Shown: in pieces, positions 23,041 to 36,905 of the stretch
How positions within the stretch are numbered: position 1 is the first letter of the stretch
Layout of the letters: each line of letters opens with the position of its first letter
Assembly: GCA_023079485.1 (NCBI GenBank)
Contig: CM041104.1
Coordinates: 4,527,676 to 4,591,675, forward strand
Source: Archilochus colubris
Taxonomy: Eukaryota; Chordata; Aves; Apodiformes; Trochilidae
DNA: 64,000 nucleotides
Reading direction: 5' to 3'
Position numbers and translations under genes: made by a program
Notes under the pieces: model-generated
What the model saw: only the letters and a program-made list of their open reading frames with translations
Database searches by the model: none
What the model was told of the DNA's origin: nothing

Positions 23041-26000
23041 GCACTATGCAACCAAAAGTGCCCTGCAGAATTTTGAGTCCCAGTGGGCCAAGGTAGGGGA
23101 GGCTGATTTTGGGACAGGGGGTTCTTTTTTAAACAGGACATATTTTTCCACATGAAGTTTTACAAATGATCCTGTTGCTGCTCATCTGCCTGTTGCACAG
23201 ATGCTGTGCCTCTGCTGCCCTGAGGACCACTCAAAAGTGTCCTGAGACCTATGTCCTTGGGAGATGGCCAAGCTGAAGAGCATATGAGTTGCACTCTGGA
23301 TGTGCATGAACACTGTGTTGCAAGAAGAGAAATCTGGGTCTTTACCTCCCCCTGTGCAAAGCTGTGCTTTCCAGAGCTGCTTTGGGTACAAAACTTATTC
23401 TTGGTTTCATCCTGATGCCTTCAGCCTGCTCCATAATTAGCTCATAACACTTTCCATAGCACAATGTACTTTTGGGAGGCTCCAAAGAGCTTATTATATC
23501 TCTGCTTAAGAGACCCAGAGGGACTGTGCAGGGCTTGCATTGTCTGAAATGAAAGATGTCTCATCAGGTTACACCTTTTACTCCTATCTCTATAAGCATG
23601 CTGATAAGTGGTGCTTTTTCTTCCTCCAACCCCCCACTCCCTTTCTCTCTAACATAATCTTTGCCAGATCTAGTCAAAGCAGAATAGCTGCAGGGGATTC
23701 ATTAATCCTAGTCTGGAGCTAACCACCACCATCACCACCAAATAACAAAAATAAAAATGGAAAGCACCTCAGTTTATTATTAATATACTCTCTGTCCATC
23801 TGCCTGCTCCCAGGGTACATTCCCCCCACACTGGGACCCCTCCAGTCGCTCCATCCTCTCCTTGATCTTCTGTTAAACAGTTATCAATTCCCGAGGGAGA
23901 CTTGGGATAAAATGACACTCCTCCCATGTGCCGAATGCTGCCAGGGTTGTGTACACTGGCACAAGTACAACAGAAACTAAGCCTTGGCCTCCAGCAATGT
24001 AACACCCAGATAAACAAGTCTGCCAGAAAGGGGCCGGGCTGAGGCTCTGCGCTCGCAGCACTGGGATGGGGCTGAGCCAAACACTGGTGAGCTGCAGATA
24101 GCTGCAAGACAGGGTGGATCCAGGAAACCCAGGCTGGTCCCTGCTGTTACATCCCTCCTGGCAGCTCTCCAGTGCATCCCCCATGGCCACCCTCCCCACT
24201 TGTCAGCCATAGAGGGGTTTCCAAATAATGCAGAGGAGAAGGCACTGGCAACGCCTTGGTGCAGACCCAGGTGGGGGAATCCTCCTGCTGTTGACCTCAG
24301 TATATTTGGCCATGAGAACATGGTCAATGTGGGGAGCAAGGAACTGGTTCCATTAACATCAAGACCCTCTTTGAAATCAGGATTGTCCTTTCCTGCCATC
24401 AGAATTTATTTGCTTTATGGAAAGCCAAGAACAGTGATGAGCTTGCAAGGCTCTGTCTGCAGATAATCTCTGTGAGTGAGGGATGCACAGAGTGGAGGTG
24501 TTTAATGGCTAAACTGGGCTGCCCTCAGTGAGGAATTAAAGTGCACCCAATTAAAAATACTCAATCAGCATAGAGGGGTACAAGTAAACAAGCAGCAAAG
24601 ACTAGTTTTATTTGCAGTGAAAAGACTAGCAAGCTCAGCATGACCCAGAGGTATGGGCCACGTGGTGCCCTGTACACCACATATGTTAAAGGGAATAATT
24701 TTGCAAAAGTCTGCAAGGTCTCTGTTTGTAGCCCTCATTGCAGAAAACTACAATTTCAGTATGAAGACTGCAATATAAGGTAGCTGGAAACCACCAAGCT
24801 GGAGTTTCTTTAACATTTTTCTTATGCCAATAAATTAGAGAGGATGCCTAAGTACTAAACTGGGAAGGACGCTTTAAATCAGAAACAATGGTACACACCA
24901 GCTTGGCTTCATTCTGGGGGAATTAGGATCAATGAATGAGTCAGGAAAAAAAGTTTGCACAAAAGAGACTCTCATTTCGTCATCTGAGGGACAGAACACC
25001 ATCAGCTCTGCCACAGACTCTGGCTGGAGCAATCAAGAGCTCCAGGTATGAGATGGATGCAAGCTGCTGTGAAACTGAGGAATAACCGATACCTAATAAG
25101 TTTAAGTGCTATCAGTGATATTATCAAATATAATTAAATGCAGTTTATCCACATCTAATTGATCCACTCTCCTGTACACCGAGGAGGCTGAGTGTACTTG
25201 ATTTTTAGTGCACTGGAACCAGTGGTACCTTTTGGAAACTGTGGTTGACCTCAGCAACATCAAATCCCATCAGCTTAATGCAAGTCCTGTGATAACTGCA
25301 CTCTTGTTAGTAAAGTTCCAGCTCTCCTTGGGTCATGCAATCATGTCAAGAACTCTTTTCTCCTTGTTTCTTTAAACTTTTATAACAACCAGCATGACCC
25401 TGTAAAGGCTCTGAAATCCTAACCCTAAAATCTCAGGATCTAAAATTCAAGGCAGAAGACTGACAGTTTTTATTCTATAAACCTACAAGCTTTCAGTGAA
25501 ACTCTTTGCCTTTTTGCAACCTGACTCAGGCTACCTGATGGCCTGATGCTGGCAGCATGGCTTCCTCCTCCTTCCCCAGCATTGGGCTCAGCTTTTTGAA
25601 GTGGAGCAGAGGTGCTGAACCAGTGTCAGGGATGTGAAGGGTGAGCTGCATCACTTGCTGCTCACCAGCTCCGCAGCATCACCCACAACCCTGGCCCTGC
25701 AGATCCTGCACTTGAAATCTGGAGCAGGCAGTGCAGGTGATTACTCAGTGCAAACAGTTTGCAGTTTCCACTGCCAGGGCTTTATCTGTTAGTTAGCCAC
25801 AGGAGCAGAGAAGAGCCAGCTTCCCGTTGGCAACAGACTCAGCTGTCTATTTCTCCTCTCTGTGCTTTGGAGCAGCAGCTCTGCTGATCCCCCTGATGAG
25901 CCACAAGCCATAGCTGGGCTTGGAAGAGCCTGAGTGGAGGTCAAGCACCAGTGGAATGGTTGGATGCTGCCTGTATTCTTTGGTCGTGTCTTTGGGCATT

Positions 26001-28500
26001 TGTACACTCTTCAGATAGTCCCACAGGTGCATAACCAGCAAGAATATCTTATGGAAAACTGGTGTAACTGGTCTGATGGTTGGGAGAAGGATCACTGGGT
26101 AATTTAAAATTTCTAATTTTCAGGAACTTCTGCTATAAACCTGTCTCTTCTCAGCCTCTTAATTGTACAGATTGCTAGGAGATAGGTAAAGAGTGGGGCT
26201 TTTAAAGCTGAAGTTACTCATTGGCTTCTTCTTTCCAACTAAAAAATAAAGTCAAAACAAGAAATATTTTCTGCTTTCAGAGAAGATGTGTCACACTGGT
26301 CAGGATTCAGAGACCTCCTCAAAGGACAGCATCACTGTCATGGCTTTGTCATACACTTGCACCTTCCTGGCTTCCTGTTGGAAGCTGTGTACCATGCCAG
26401 GGCAGAAAGAGAGCAGCAAATGTGCAGAAGATCAGTCCTGCAGCATGCCAAGCACCCTCCTCTTCCTGCTGGCTCCCACCCTCTGCACCTTGCAGGATCA
26501 GGCCCTTTCTTATGAACTGTCAAGTCATTATCGTCTTTCCCTGTTCGGCATTTAATGTCTCTTGGCAAAAGATTAATGAATTGACTGCTTTTCAACAGGT
26601 TTTATGAAGCAAGACAAGAGCATGCCAGCACAGACAGAATATTAAAGGCGTTCAGCAGGGAAGCCTCACATGCCTGTTGTGTGTCTGTGCAGCCAGAGTG
26701 TGTGTGTAGGCACGAAGGGCTCCAAGGGAACCTTTGGCTCAGCATGGCAAGCAAGGGGGAAAATTGCAATAAAAGCAACATGTGGCCTTTAGCTTACTGC
26801 CTTACCTCAGATGAACTTTCCTTAAAACTGCTCACAGCTTGTTGATTTCACACCAGCTCCTGCCACACACACACCGTGATGATTGTCGTATATCCCCACG
26901 ATGGAAGCATATTATTTAAGGGGTTTTAAAGCATCATTCATATTTCTGTGATTATTAAGTGCCTGCCCAGCCATGCTACTGGCATTTGGGTGCACAGGCT
27001 CACTCTGTCACCTGCTGCAGCAGACAGAGCTGCCAGCACAGGCAAGGAGAGAGAACAGTGAGAGGTGCCTGGGTGATTTATACAGGAATAACCCAGTCAA
27101 AGAGTTCTGGTGACTTCAGAAACCACCAGAGTAGAGACCTCCCAAAACCAGATTTCATGCCATGTAACGTGTCTTTGGTTCTTTTGTTTTTAAAATATAT
27201 GGACTGAGTGTTGATTTAGGTCTTTAAAACAAATGAACCGTTTTGTTCAAGTAATAGCTGCATTAGCAGTGACTGAAACTATTGCAGGGCTTATTTGCAC
27301 GCAAGGGTAAAGTAATGGAATTTCAGGCCTGATGAGATCAAGCCAAAATGCTTCTGAGTGTTCCTGAGAAATTTCAGTCCTGGACCTACTTTGAACTCTG
27401 AGACTCACATCCCAGACCCAAATTTTTAATCCTCTGAAGTAATTAGAAATATGTGGCACAGCACATCTGCCTTTGGGAAGTTTAGAGACAGAAAGCTACA
27501 GTCTATTGTTCTGATGTTAGGAGATTCTGACACTGCAAAGTGCAGAAAGGTGCAAGGAATTTCTGATTCCCATGGACATGAGTGGGAAATAAATCTGGTC
27601 AGCATCTCACAGGTTTAGACTCATTAAGGCAATCGGAATGATGTGATGGTTTACTAATTGCTGCCTCTGCCCATATAATACTGCATGGTTCCTTTTTGAA
27701 TAGAAGTTAACAATGCCAGATCTTCAGCTGGAGTCAGCCAGACTAGAGCCATGGGAAAATAAGGGTGAGACTTTATACCATGTCTCTAAGGCCATGTGGG
27801 ATTTGTAAACCTCTCTGGTTCCCTGGCCTAGTCCTGAAAAATCTACTCAAACCAGGAAAAGCAATTCATAGTAAAGATCTCCTTCGGACAAGACGTAGGG
27901 AAGCCCATGGATCAGACAAGGTGATAGCCCCTGCTCCAAGAGGGAAAACAAAAGGCACAGGAACTCTCCTGGCACTTGTGATCACCTGCATGATGGAGCT
28001 GTTGTAATGGGGGGACAGTGAGCTGTGGGTGCCTGGTGTGACACAGAGCAGCCCTTCTCCTCACACACCCTTTGCCCCAGGGCTTGCACAGGGCTGGCAG
28101 AGCAGGGCTGCCTTCCTCCAGCACAGAGGATCTGCGAACTTAGAATAACCTCAGGTCTCTTTGCCAGCACAGACAGACCAGGGGAAACAGCAGAGAGCTC
28201 ATCCTGTGTTGTTCCTCAGCAGACTGCGTGGAGATTTATGATACATGGATTATTATGCAGGCAAACATTTCCACTCAGGTTTACTGCACAGTGAAGTTGT
28301 CACACACCTCCACTCCTGCCAGCATCCCATGGGACAGAGTAGAGGGGATCCTTTCCAGGTGACAGCACTGTGCTAAACATGAAAGGCATCCTGTGTCTTT
28401 TGATATGAATAATAAAGTGTGCAACTATGAATTGGAGCTAGGCTGGTGGGAGTCACGCTGTGCTCCAGGGCCAGCTGTATGGTATCAAATACAGCACAAC
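23041..28500. other. Unique non-coding DNA
   Basis: No recognised gene, RNA or interspersed repeat in about 5.5 kb. A short CAC/CAT triplet patch lies near 23722-23740. Overlapping frames of 70-140 codons (for example 23977-24399 minus, 26221-26607 plus) appear in three frames at once and show no domain. The GC-leaning patch near 24000-24200 is not CpG-rich. Confidence 0.5.
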
Positions 28501-31500
28501 TGCATTTAGCACAAGGAATCCTCCTCAGCAGTCTTAGGGATAGCTGTTGGTTGATGTAGAAGATAAAAGACACTTTTGCCCTCCACATGGGTTGTCCTGG
28601 AATGGGACTGTATCATCACAAGGTTACCCTCCCATCCATTTTTGGAGACTGGTATGGGAATGCAAGCTGCCACATAGGGATTCAAATGAGAACTATATGT
28701 ACAAGCCATTATGTTCCCTTGCACAGGGTTCATCTGACAGTCATTTTGCAAGCGGTTTTCTTTGATATGACATCATGATCAGCATGTTCTAACTGGAATG
28801 GTGACATCGTTCCACACCTTGAACCACCCACATGGATATCACTACAGCCTCACCAGATGCAATATCCTTGTATAGGCACAAGTTTCACAGGAGAAAAAAA
28901 AAAACAACTTGACTGAACCTACTTAGGGAGCTTGCAACACTTTCCTATTGTGTCTTTGACATTTTCTGCCATTACTGCTGTAGCCATGAAGTGATGTCTT
29001 TAAAGGCAGAGAAATAATGAATACAAGGCATACTTAGCAGACAAACTTGCACCACCAAGAAGTATGAATGACATGAGTTACAACTTTTGCAATGTCCCAT
29101 TTTTCCAGTTAACAATTCCCCACAATAGTCCTAAACCTGTATTTTTTAAATATGTGCATTTAAGACTGCATTACTGTAGCAGTAGTTGTCATGCTGGCAC
29201 AGGTGCTGGGGTTTGCTTACATGAATTACTTCAGAGTTTGGATTAAGCTTTTGTCTTTTAGAGTTTTGAGTCCTGAGAGCCTTCCATGCTCAGAAAGAGA
29301 GGACACTCATGATCCATATTTAATTGCAGCTTGGGGAGTTTTTCTAGATGTATATATTTGGTTTTCATCAGTATGCTTCCTTGAGGCTCTGTAGCAGAAG
29401 GACTGGCACTCAGGGCTTGCACACTCCAGCAGGTAGGGATGACCACATCATGCCCTAACATCAAAGTCCTCTTCCAGTACTCAGGAAGATTCTGCCTTCA
29501 AACACATCCTCTTGGTATGCCACCAGCCACTCAGCTTGAGTGGGTGCTGTCATGTACTCAGGTGGAAGCTGTGGTCCCAGCAAGCCACCTGTGCTCCCTG
29601 CCACTGCACAGCTTTGTGCCTGACCCCAGGACTGGCTGGGCCACCAGTGGTTACTGCCACAAAGAGTGCACAGAAGGTGTCACTACGCAACAAGTGAAAA
29701 GGGCAGAGAAGCCAAGGGGGAAGAGATGAAACTCCCCAGTTTACACACACACAGCTGCAGCATGTCAGTGTTTCAAAAGCACAGAGTTTAAGGGCACATG
29801 TGATTTCTGCTGCAAAACAAATGGCTGTTCTCAGCCAAGCAGGCTAAGCAAACCTGCTCAAGTGACAGATTTATATGGCAATGCATTAAGGGATAAACCA
29901 ACACTTTAAATACAGCTTACGTACTTTGCATGGAGCACTTCTATTCCCTGCTTCACACCCAGTCCATGCAGGGTTAACTGACTAATAGTAAAGGAGATCC
30001 CTACAGTTCAGCCATTCACAGCCTCATCTATAGCACACCAGGCCTGCTTTTTTACCAAGCTGGGCTGTGAAACTCTTACTGTCTGTAGCTTTCCACCCTT
30101 ATCTAACTCCCAGGGTACTGAGACAAGTACTCTGGGCATCTTCCACATCACCATCTCCCCATGCAATCTTGCAGCATTAATGCTTATGAGGTAACAAGAG
30201 CTGTCATCAGATATCACCCCAACAGACTATTTTGTCTCTAGGACTGGTCATGGCCACCAGCTGCCACAGGACAGAGGCAAGAAACCATCTCAGGCAAGGC
30301 AAGGTTTTTTCCTCAACCATGCCAGCTCCATGTAGAATCCTCTATGGAAAGGGGTGTTTGCTACTGAAGTTTTAAAAAAGATAGGATACTTGCAGTGGCA
30401 AAGTCTCCACAGATTTGTTTTAAGTCAACTCACTCTAGTCCCTGCTGAAATGTAAATTATCATCCTGAAAGAAGCTACAAAACCTCTGTGCAAAGTAAAG
30501 TCTCAAACTATTTCTAAAGTTTCTGAGAAACCAAAGTAACTCCAGGGTGGGAGGGGATTGTAGTCAAAAGACTTGTTGAACTCATTTCAAGAATATTCCT
30601 TGAAATCACAAAGAAGGAGCAGGAGTGTATGAATTTGTGTGTACACACACATATACATCTTTCCTTCCCTTTTCCTGCTCATCCTCTCCCTTAATTGAGA
30701 TTTTTTAGTTCCAACAGTGGATAAGAGCAGTAATTATTTTCTTGATCTCTTGCCACACACTCTCTTTCATCTAAACTATTTCACCCACTCACTTTTGTGC
30801 AACTAAATGAGACACAGCAAACACGTGAGCAATGCATTCATGCAGCAAAAGGAATAGGAAAATTCAAATTGGGGCAGCAGGGCTGTCTCCAGGCTAGCAG
30901 GACTCCATGGAAAGTGCTTATTGGATCCTACACAGTCTCTTCTCCAATTGTAATTTACTCTTCCCTTGTTCACAAGCCTGCATTTCCAATCCTCAACATG
31001 CCAGGACTCATCATAGCACTTATAAACCAATCCAGATACTCTGTTCAAATTACTCGGAGAATATCAGGATTCCTGACCTTTAGGGTTTGATATAGAGATC
31101 TCCTTGCATTTTTCTTTCTGCTTGAACCTGAGTAATCTGTCCAAAATCACTGACACTGATTCACTTTGCTTTTTAACAACACAGAGGTTTGGTTCTTTCT
31201 GGCGGAAAAATGTTTTGTCAGAAATATTTTGACTTTATTTCCAAACTACAAAGCACTTGCTAGTTCCTTTCTATAATTATAATGCATTTTTTACGTGTCA
31301 GGGAGAACACTGAAATGAAAGGGATGCACTGCTCTTGGCAGACCTGATCCTCTGTCCCCATTGTTACTTTTCCATAGCTAAGAGAGTAATGTATCATTTC
31401 CCTCAAGAAGGGAAAATTCCTGCTATTTTCAGGGCTGTGAACACTGGGAGTTTGATGACAAGCAATCCCTGTTCTTGCCAATGCAATGGGGACTCTCATT

Positions 31501-34244
31501 CAGCTGTATTTTTGGCTCAGTCCTGTGCTTTCTAGGAACCACTTCACAGCACCACTGCCACTGATTGGGAACACTGGGAAAGGGGCAGAATCCTCTTGCA
31601 ATGCCTTCTCCCTTTTTTACACCTGCATTGGAGCTGGCTTTTGAAAAAAAGCAATGAAGCTGGACACAAAATACTAAGGTCTCAATGCACACTGAGGACC
31701 TGTGAACCTCCCTCATATGGGAGGCTGTTGCAGAGATCCTCTCTGTGCTGCACTTTGGCTCCCCGGCTTTGCTCATGCACGCAGGAGTTGGCACCGGGGT
31801 TCTCCAGATACTGACACCTGTGCATGCTCCCACTTGTGCTTCTTCTCCAAGCAGTTTAACACCTGCAGCGTGCTCAGACATCACCCCTCGCCCTCTCAAA
31901 ACCCCTCCAGGGGTCATCTGTAGTTGTTAAATGCTTTTCTTCCTCCCTTCCACCTTGTGTCCCCTGTGAGTGGTAATGACAGAATCCAGAATTCAGTTCT
32001 AGCCTTTGATATTCACAGCGTTTGCTTCTCAGCTGTGGCTTTCTTAAATATGAATGGTAGCAGCTGAAAGGGCCATTTCTACAAAGCTGCTACCAGACTT
32101 CACAAGCAGCAAGTCTATGAAAATGTGGGAAGTTTCCAGCAGCTGTAGTTCTTAAGGGGAAGTCACCAAATACTACCAGTAATGGGAAAACAACACGTCT
32201 GAGACTTAGTGTTAGGCTGATATCTATGAACGTATTCCTCTGTATCTGGAGGGTTTTTTCCTATCTGGGGAAAGGAAAACCTCACCTTGAATAAGTGCCC
32301 CTAAGGAAAAAACCAAATCAAAACAATGCAGCAAAAACGCAGATAATTTTGAGGATGAAAATGCCTTCAAATTTATACAAATATGAGTATATGAGGACTT
32401 GAGGACTCAGGAGTTATCACTTTTGACATTCTTCCAGAAGACCTTTAGTTTCCTTTATTTTATTTGATAGGGTTGTCCATACGAAGCCTACAGGAAAATT
32501 AAGCCTGGGAATTTAAGGAATCTCAGGGACTGCTGTGGGAGGGAATTTAAGGTAGGCTGCTTAAGCCACAATTGACTAGTGAACTCAGAATTAGAAGGTT
32601 TCAAAATTTCTTTATTGTCATAAATTGACTTTTATAGAACCATAAAGAGCAAAGCAAAGAGCGCTGGCAGGTGTGCCATGGGCAGTGCTGACAACCTGCA
32701 CAGTCAGGAGAGCTCACAGAAACTGCTTCCTGCAAAATAACTGAAGTGAGAAGAGCAAAACCAGGTGAAGATCCAGACTCACAAGCAGCATCACCTTAGT
32801 GCTGGCACCCTGGCATGGCTAAAGTAATGTAATTGCCCTTCAATCGTATTATAACATTACCAAAGAGGTCATTAAACAAAAAGAGAAATTAGCTCTACTA
32901 TTAAAAAGCCTTTTTGTGATGTTAGAACCATTCTGAATGTTAGTATTGCCTTGCTGAGAAAGTAAACCACCATCCTTAGCAATACAAACCCGCCAGTAGC
33001 AAAACTGAACAAAAATAAGAGCTGGGTGGCAATGGTTACTCTCTCTGTGTGGTTCCCCCACTTCCAGATCCAGTTCCTTGACAGCTCACTGGGTGCCAAA
33101 CTGTCCTGTACACATGTAGCAAGTCAGCAAAGACTTAGCTATGCTAAGAGACTACTGAGACAAACTGTATAAAAGCTGCTAGTAGTGTTTCTAAAAAACT
33201 CTAATTATGGAGTTTCTTCAGATGAATTAAATCGATCTGGTATCCTAGTGGTAGATGCCCTATACATTGAGATGCAAAAGGAGGACTTACCCTGCTGAAA
33301 AAAAAGCCATCTTTCCTGAGTGTGTATGCTTAAGTGGGGCTGAAGCCATCTGTTCAGAAGAGTGTGTCATACAGCAGCTTGTGAGCAAGAGTACCTATAT
33401 GGGAGTGTGTGGTTTTTGCTCCCTCACCCAAAATCATGCTGTTATATAAACCCTGGGATTATCAATACCCTCACATTACAAACCAGCTCCTGTTCAACTC
33501 ATTAAAGGATTGTGTCTCTGCCTGTTCTCACTTATTGAGCCTCTTTGGCATTCTTTCTCTTAATGAAGATAGCAATTCATTACTCTGCACTAGCTGGAAC
33601 ATCCAGAGGTTAACTCAGTTTTCCTTTTTGAGACAATTCTTATACAGTGGTATTGCAGCAGTTCCTTCTGTCCTGGCAAAAGAGGTGTCAGACCAGCCAG
33701 CAGCAAGATGTTCCAGCCTCAGATACTTGTGAGATTAGGGCTTGATGTAACTGAAGCACTCAGACCTGGATTTAACCAGCAAAATTCTACCACTCTCAAC
33801 CCAAGCTCAGTTTTCTCACTTTGTCATGTACAACATGGCATCACTACTTGCAATGAAATATATAATCAAAAACCCAGAAGCCAAGTCTCTCCAGGGTTTT
33901 GGGAAGAATCAGTTTTTAGTGAGAAGCTGATATTTGACCTTTTTTCTGCAAGCTTTTGTTATATTGAGCAAAACAACTTCTCTATCAGTAGGCTCCTAAC
34001 ACTGTCCTTTTTTTCTTTAACCACCTCAACAGTTTCACCCTGCCAATGGGATCATCTGCAAGAATTCTTCCCAGGAAATCCAGGAATTCACTGTTGTGGT
34101 TCTCCTGGCTCTCAGCTCTTGTGCAACCTGCTCTGCTGTCTTGCACAGAGTCAGGGTCTGTTTTCCTCCCAGCAACTCATCCTACACAATCCACTGCAAA
34201 TGCTGAAGGTCTGCCTTACAGACTGAGGGACTCCTGTTATTTCC
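28501..34244. other. Unique non-coding DNA
   Basis: Only minor low-complexity items: a 14-base A run near 28894-28907, short CA patches near 29742-29752 and 30637-30656. The longest frames (31429-31917 minus, 162 codons; 33708-34226 plus, 172 codons) overlap other open frames, lack recognisable motifs and are not called as genes. Confidence 0.5.
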
Positions 34245-34269
34245 TTTTTTTTTTTTTTTTTTTTTTTTT
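34245..34269. repeat. Poly(T) tract, 25 bases
   Basis: An uninterrupted T run. It could be the poly(A) tail of a minus-strand retrocopy, but the sequence to its right (34270-34900) shows no recognisable gene or polyadenylation arrangement. Confidence 0.95.
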
Positions 34270-36169
34270 CAAACTCAAAGAAATAAGCTAAACTTGAAGG
34301 TGTAAATTAGTGTTGGCCAGTGCTCCATGAGTTGAAACCCCAAGGTAGCCAGGATAGATTTAGAGATGCTCTCAATCAGGCAGTGATGTCTCTGTATGGC
34401 CACTATCATGGGGACAGCTTTGAGGAAGAAGCATTTTACTGGCTTAATAATTGTCACTGTTAACAGGTGAACTTACAGATGACTTTGTAAAGTAACAACC
34501 TGGACAAATCCAGAGTAAAGAACCAGGAACTAAACCAAATCCTCCAGAAATCACCCAAGGTTAAAGCTGGAACTTGCACCGTGGATGGAAATTAAACAAA
34601 ACAAAACAAAGAGGGGAACAAAAATAAAACAGTAGAAAAAAAAAATCAGAAGAAAGGAAAATTTGGGGCAGCTAATTTTTTTTTTAATATAACATACAGG
34701 ACTGCAGGCAAAACCAAGGAAAATTATGTTGCTTTTCCTGTGGAAAAATTATGAAATTCAGATTGAGAGAGTGTTCTGATCTGTCTGAGGTTGGCATTTT
34801 AATGGGGCTGGCTTCTCCAAGGCAGCCTATTACATCCCCATTCATAGTTCTAACCATTGTGGAAAAATGCCATGTGCCAACAGCTATTTTCCACAATTTT
34901 CTTCAGAAAATCTGAAAGAAATGCAGAAAATTGATTTTCAGCCCTGGCAGAGAGATAGAGAAACAGTAGCACAAGGCTGCAGGCCAGTAATTTATGTTTC
35001 GAATGTCACTGAGTGCTTTGCCTATAATTTCAAGGGAGAATGATAATAATTAAAAGCACCAACTCTCCACTCGTTTCTTATGAGGGAAAAAGCTGAATTT
35101 AGTAAGTGTAGGGATTTCTTTAAGCGCTTAATTTTTCCAATGGAGTTTCAAAAATTAAATATAGTAATAATATCTGTCATGCAAAATGATCCCAACACGC
35201 TTTCCAATGCAGAGAGGGGAAGCACTGCAGCCACCGCTAAAATGCAGCCACTGCTTGGATGAAACGTGGCAGCTGTTTAACACCTCTGTAGCCCCCAGCT
35301 TGAACCAGTGGCCACATGCTCCCCTGGAACACACAGAAACTGCCAGTGCTATCACTGGGAGGGCAGGAAGGACTCGGTCATGCCAACTTGTCCCTAGCCA
35401 GCACTGGGAAGGGTGATGAAGAGACACCTGAGCCAGAGATGAATAAAGATCCTGCACCACGGGTAGCCAAGTGGCCATGACATCTTGAGTCAGGACTTGC
35501 TCATTGGGGTTCAGCCTGGGATCCTTCACATGATGCTAGGTTGCACAATAAACTGAGTTTTCTGTGAGGAATCAGTTGGGACTAACAGAGAGATACAGCA
35601 TAGAGACAAGAATGTGAGGCAGAAAGCATCAGAACAACCAGGTCTGATTTCTCACTCAGAGTTCCTAGGGTGTTCCTGTGCTTTGCTGGACACAGTAATC
35701 ATATCCCCAAATCCTAAGTAATTGGTAAGAAGCAAATGGTCCTACCTAGGGCATGGCCTTTTCCTCATTCTAGGAACTGGTGCACTCCTGAGAAGTGGCC
35801 TTTAGTACTAGTTTTCCATTTCACCAATGCAGCTGCACACATTGATTTAACTGAGGGCACAATTTGACCCTCAAACCTTGTCAGCTCCACACAATGTCAG
35901 AGATCTTCTGGCCACTAGGCCTATGGTACAAGCCCTATTAGGATATGTTATCATCTAATAAATACATGATTAATGACTACTAAGCATCACCTAATGAAAG
36001 GGTATTTTGCTTTTTCTATTTATATTACTGTGTATAATTTGAACCTTGGATAATTAAATACTACATAAAATATTCCAATGCTAGCAACCCTGGGAGCATC
36101 TTTTCAAACACTAGGCAGCCTTGTAATGGTTTGTCATTAACAAGCATGCCCTAATGTGACATTCCACTT
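34270..36169. other. Unique DNA with a 12-bp palindrome
   Basis: It contains the perfect palindrome TTAAGCGCTTAA at 35120-35131 within AT-rich sequence (about 35040-35260) that includes several isolated CpGs. A/C-rich patches lie near 34590-34650. Overlapping opposite-strand frames (35155-35529 minus, 35186-35416 plus) are unrecognised. Confidence 0.45.
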
Positions 36170-36400
36170 CAGCAGCCTCTTTGAGAAGGTCTTTTTTTTT
36201 TTCATTGCAGCCAGGAGCTGAAGACTGAGCTATCCAGAAGAAGCAGGTGTTGCAGCCTTGCTCCCTGCGGAGGTTATTTCAATACCCAGACGTCATTAGC
36301 ACTGAGATACAGGACGTTGTAGTACAGTAAATGCGTCACGTTGTGCTGGCTTCCATGGTCCTCTTGTGCATCCTGCCATGTATCATTGCAGGGTTCTGTC
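36170..36400. promoter_or_regulatory. Candidate regulatory block with clustered ACGT/CRE-like motifs
   Basis: Three ACGT-type sites lie within about 55 bases of CpG-poor DNA: GACGTCA (36289-36295, one base from a full CRE), ACGT in GGACGTTG (36314-36317) and CGTCACGT (about 36334-36341). The flanks are complex. CRE/ATF-type binding is inferred from known motif preference. No transcription start or CpG island is visible. Confidence 0.25.
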
Positions 36401-36744
36401 AGTAAAGGTTGTTTGAAAGGGAGGGACTAGTCAGGGTAAGCAGCAATTGCAGAGCAAAGAGGAATATTATAATCTTTTTTCCTCCCCTTTTATAAGCGCT
36501 ATCTTCTTTGTACACACTTGGCACTGAAAAAAAGAAAAATGCTGCAAAGTCAGGAATCGCTGGGTCCCGTTTAGTGTGACTGTACAAACAATATCAGCTG
36601 AATTAAACACTGTAACACTAGGTTACAGCAAGGCTTCTGATAGTCCCTTAAGCTTCTCTTCCCCTGAAAACCTGCTCCAGTTTCACAGCACAGGTGACCA
36701 CCTAAGGATGACAGGATAATTCAAGTTCAAAGGTCCTCAGGTGA
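36401..36744. other. Unique DNA, nothing recognised
   Basis: A 62-codon minus frame (36399-36587) has no known motif. No repeats are recognised. Confidence 0.4.
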
Positions 36745-36905
36745 GTCTGCTAGGTCAGACCAGGTTATTGAGGGCTTTGTTCAGTCTTGTCTTGAAAACC
36801 TCCGTGATAGAGACAGCACGACTTGCCTGGGCAACCTGCTCCACTATCAGTCTGTCCTCCTGGGGAAGATGTCCTGGTAAAGGCTCCTCATCCTGGTGCC
36901 ATTAA
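36745..36905 (-). mobile_element. CR1 fragment, minus strand
   Basis: The antisense CR1 signature is CAGGTTATTGAGGGC, CTTGTCTTGAAAACCTCC, GGCAACCTGCTCCACTATC and TCTGTCCTCCTGGGGAAGA in correct order. The terminal 3' repeats are not clearly visible on the left. Similarity fades after about 36855, with a weak continuation (GGCTCCTCATCCTGGTGCC) to about 36905. The fragment covers the C-terminal end of ORF2. Divergence suggests an older copy or a different CR1 subfamily from the 52-kb element. Confidence 0.8.

Noticed and set aside
31429..31917. 162-codon minus-strand frame
   Set aside because: Overlapped by three plus-strand frames, no domain, and composition not unlike neighbouring DNA.
33708..34226. 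172-codon plus-strand frame, the longest outside CR1
   Set aside because: No recognisable domain, overlaps another frame at 34046-34291 and runs toward a poly(T) tract. Consistent with chance.
34245..34900. Possible minus-strand processed retrocopy with poly(T) as its tail
   Set aside because: No recognisable gene sequence, polyadenylation arrangement or flanking direct repeats.
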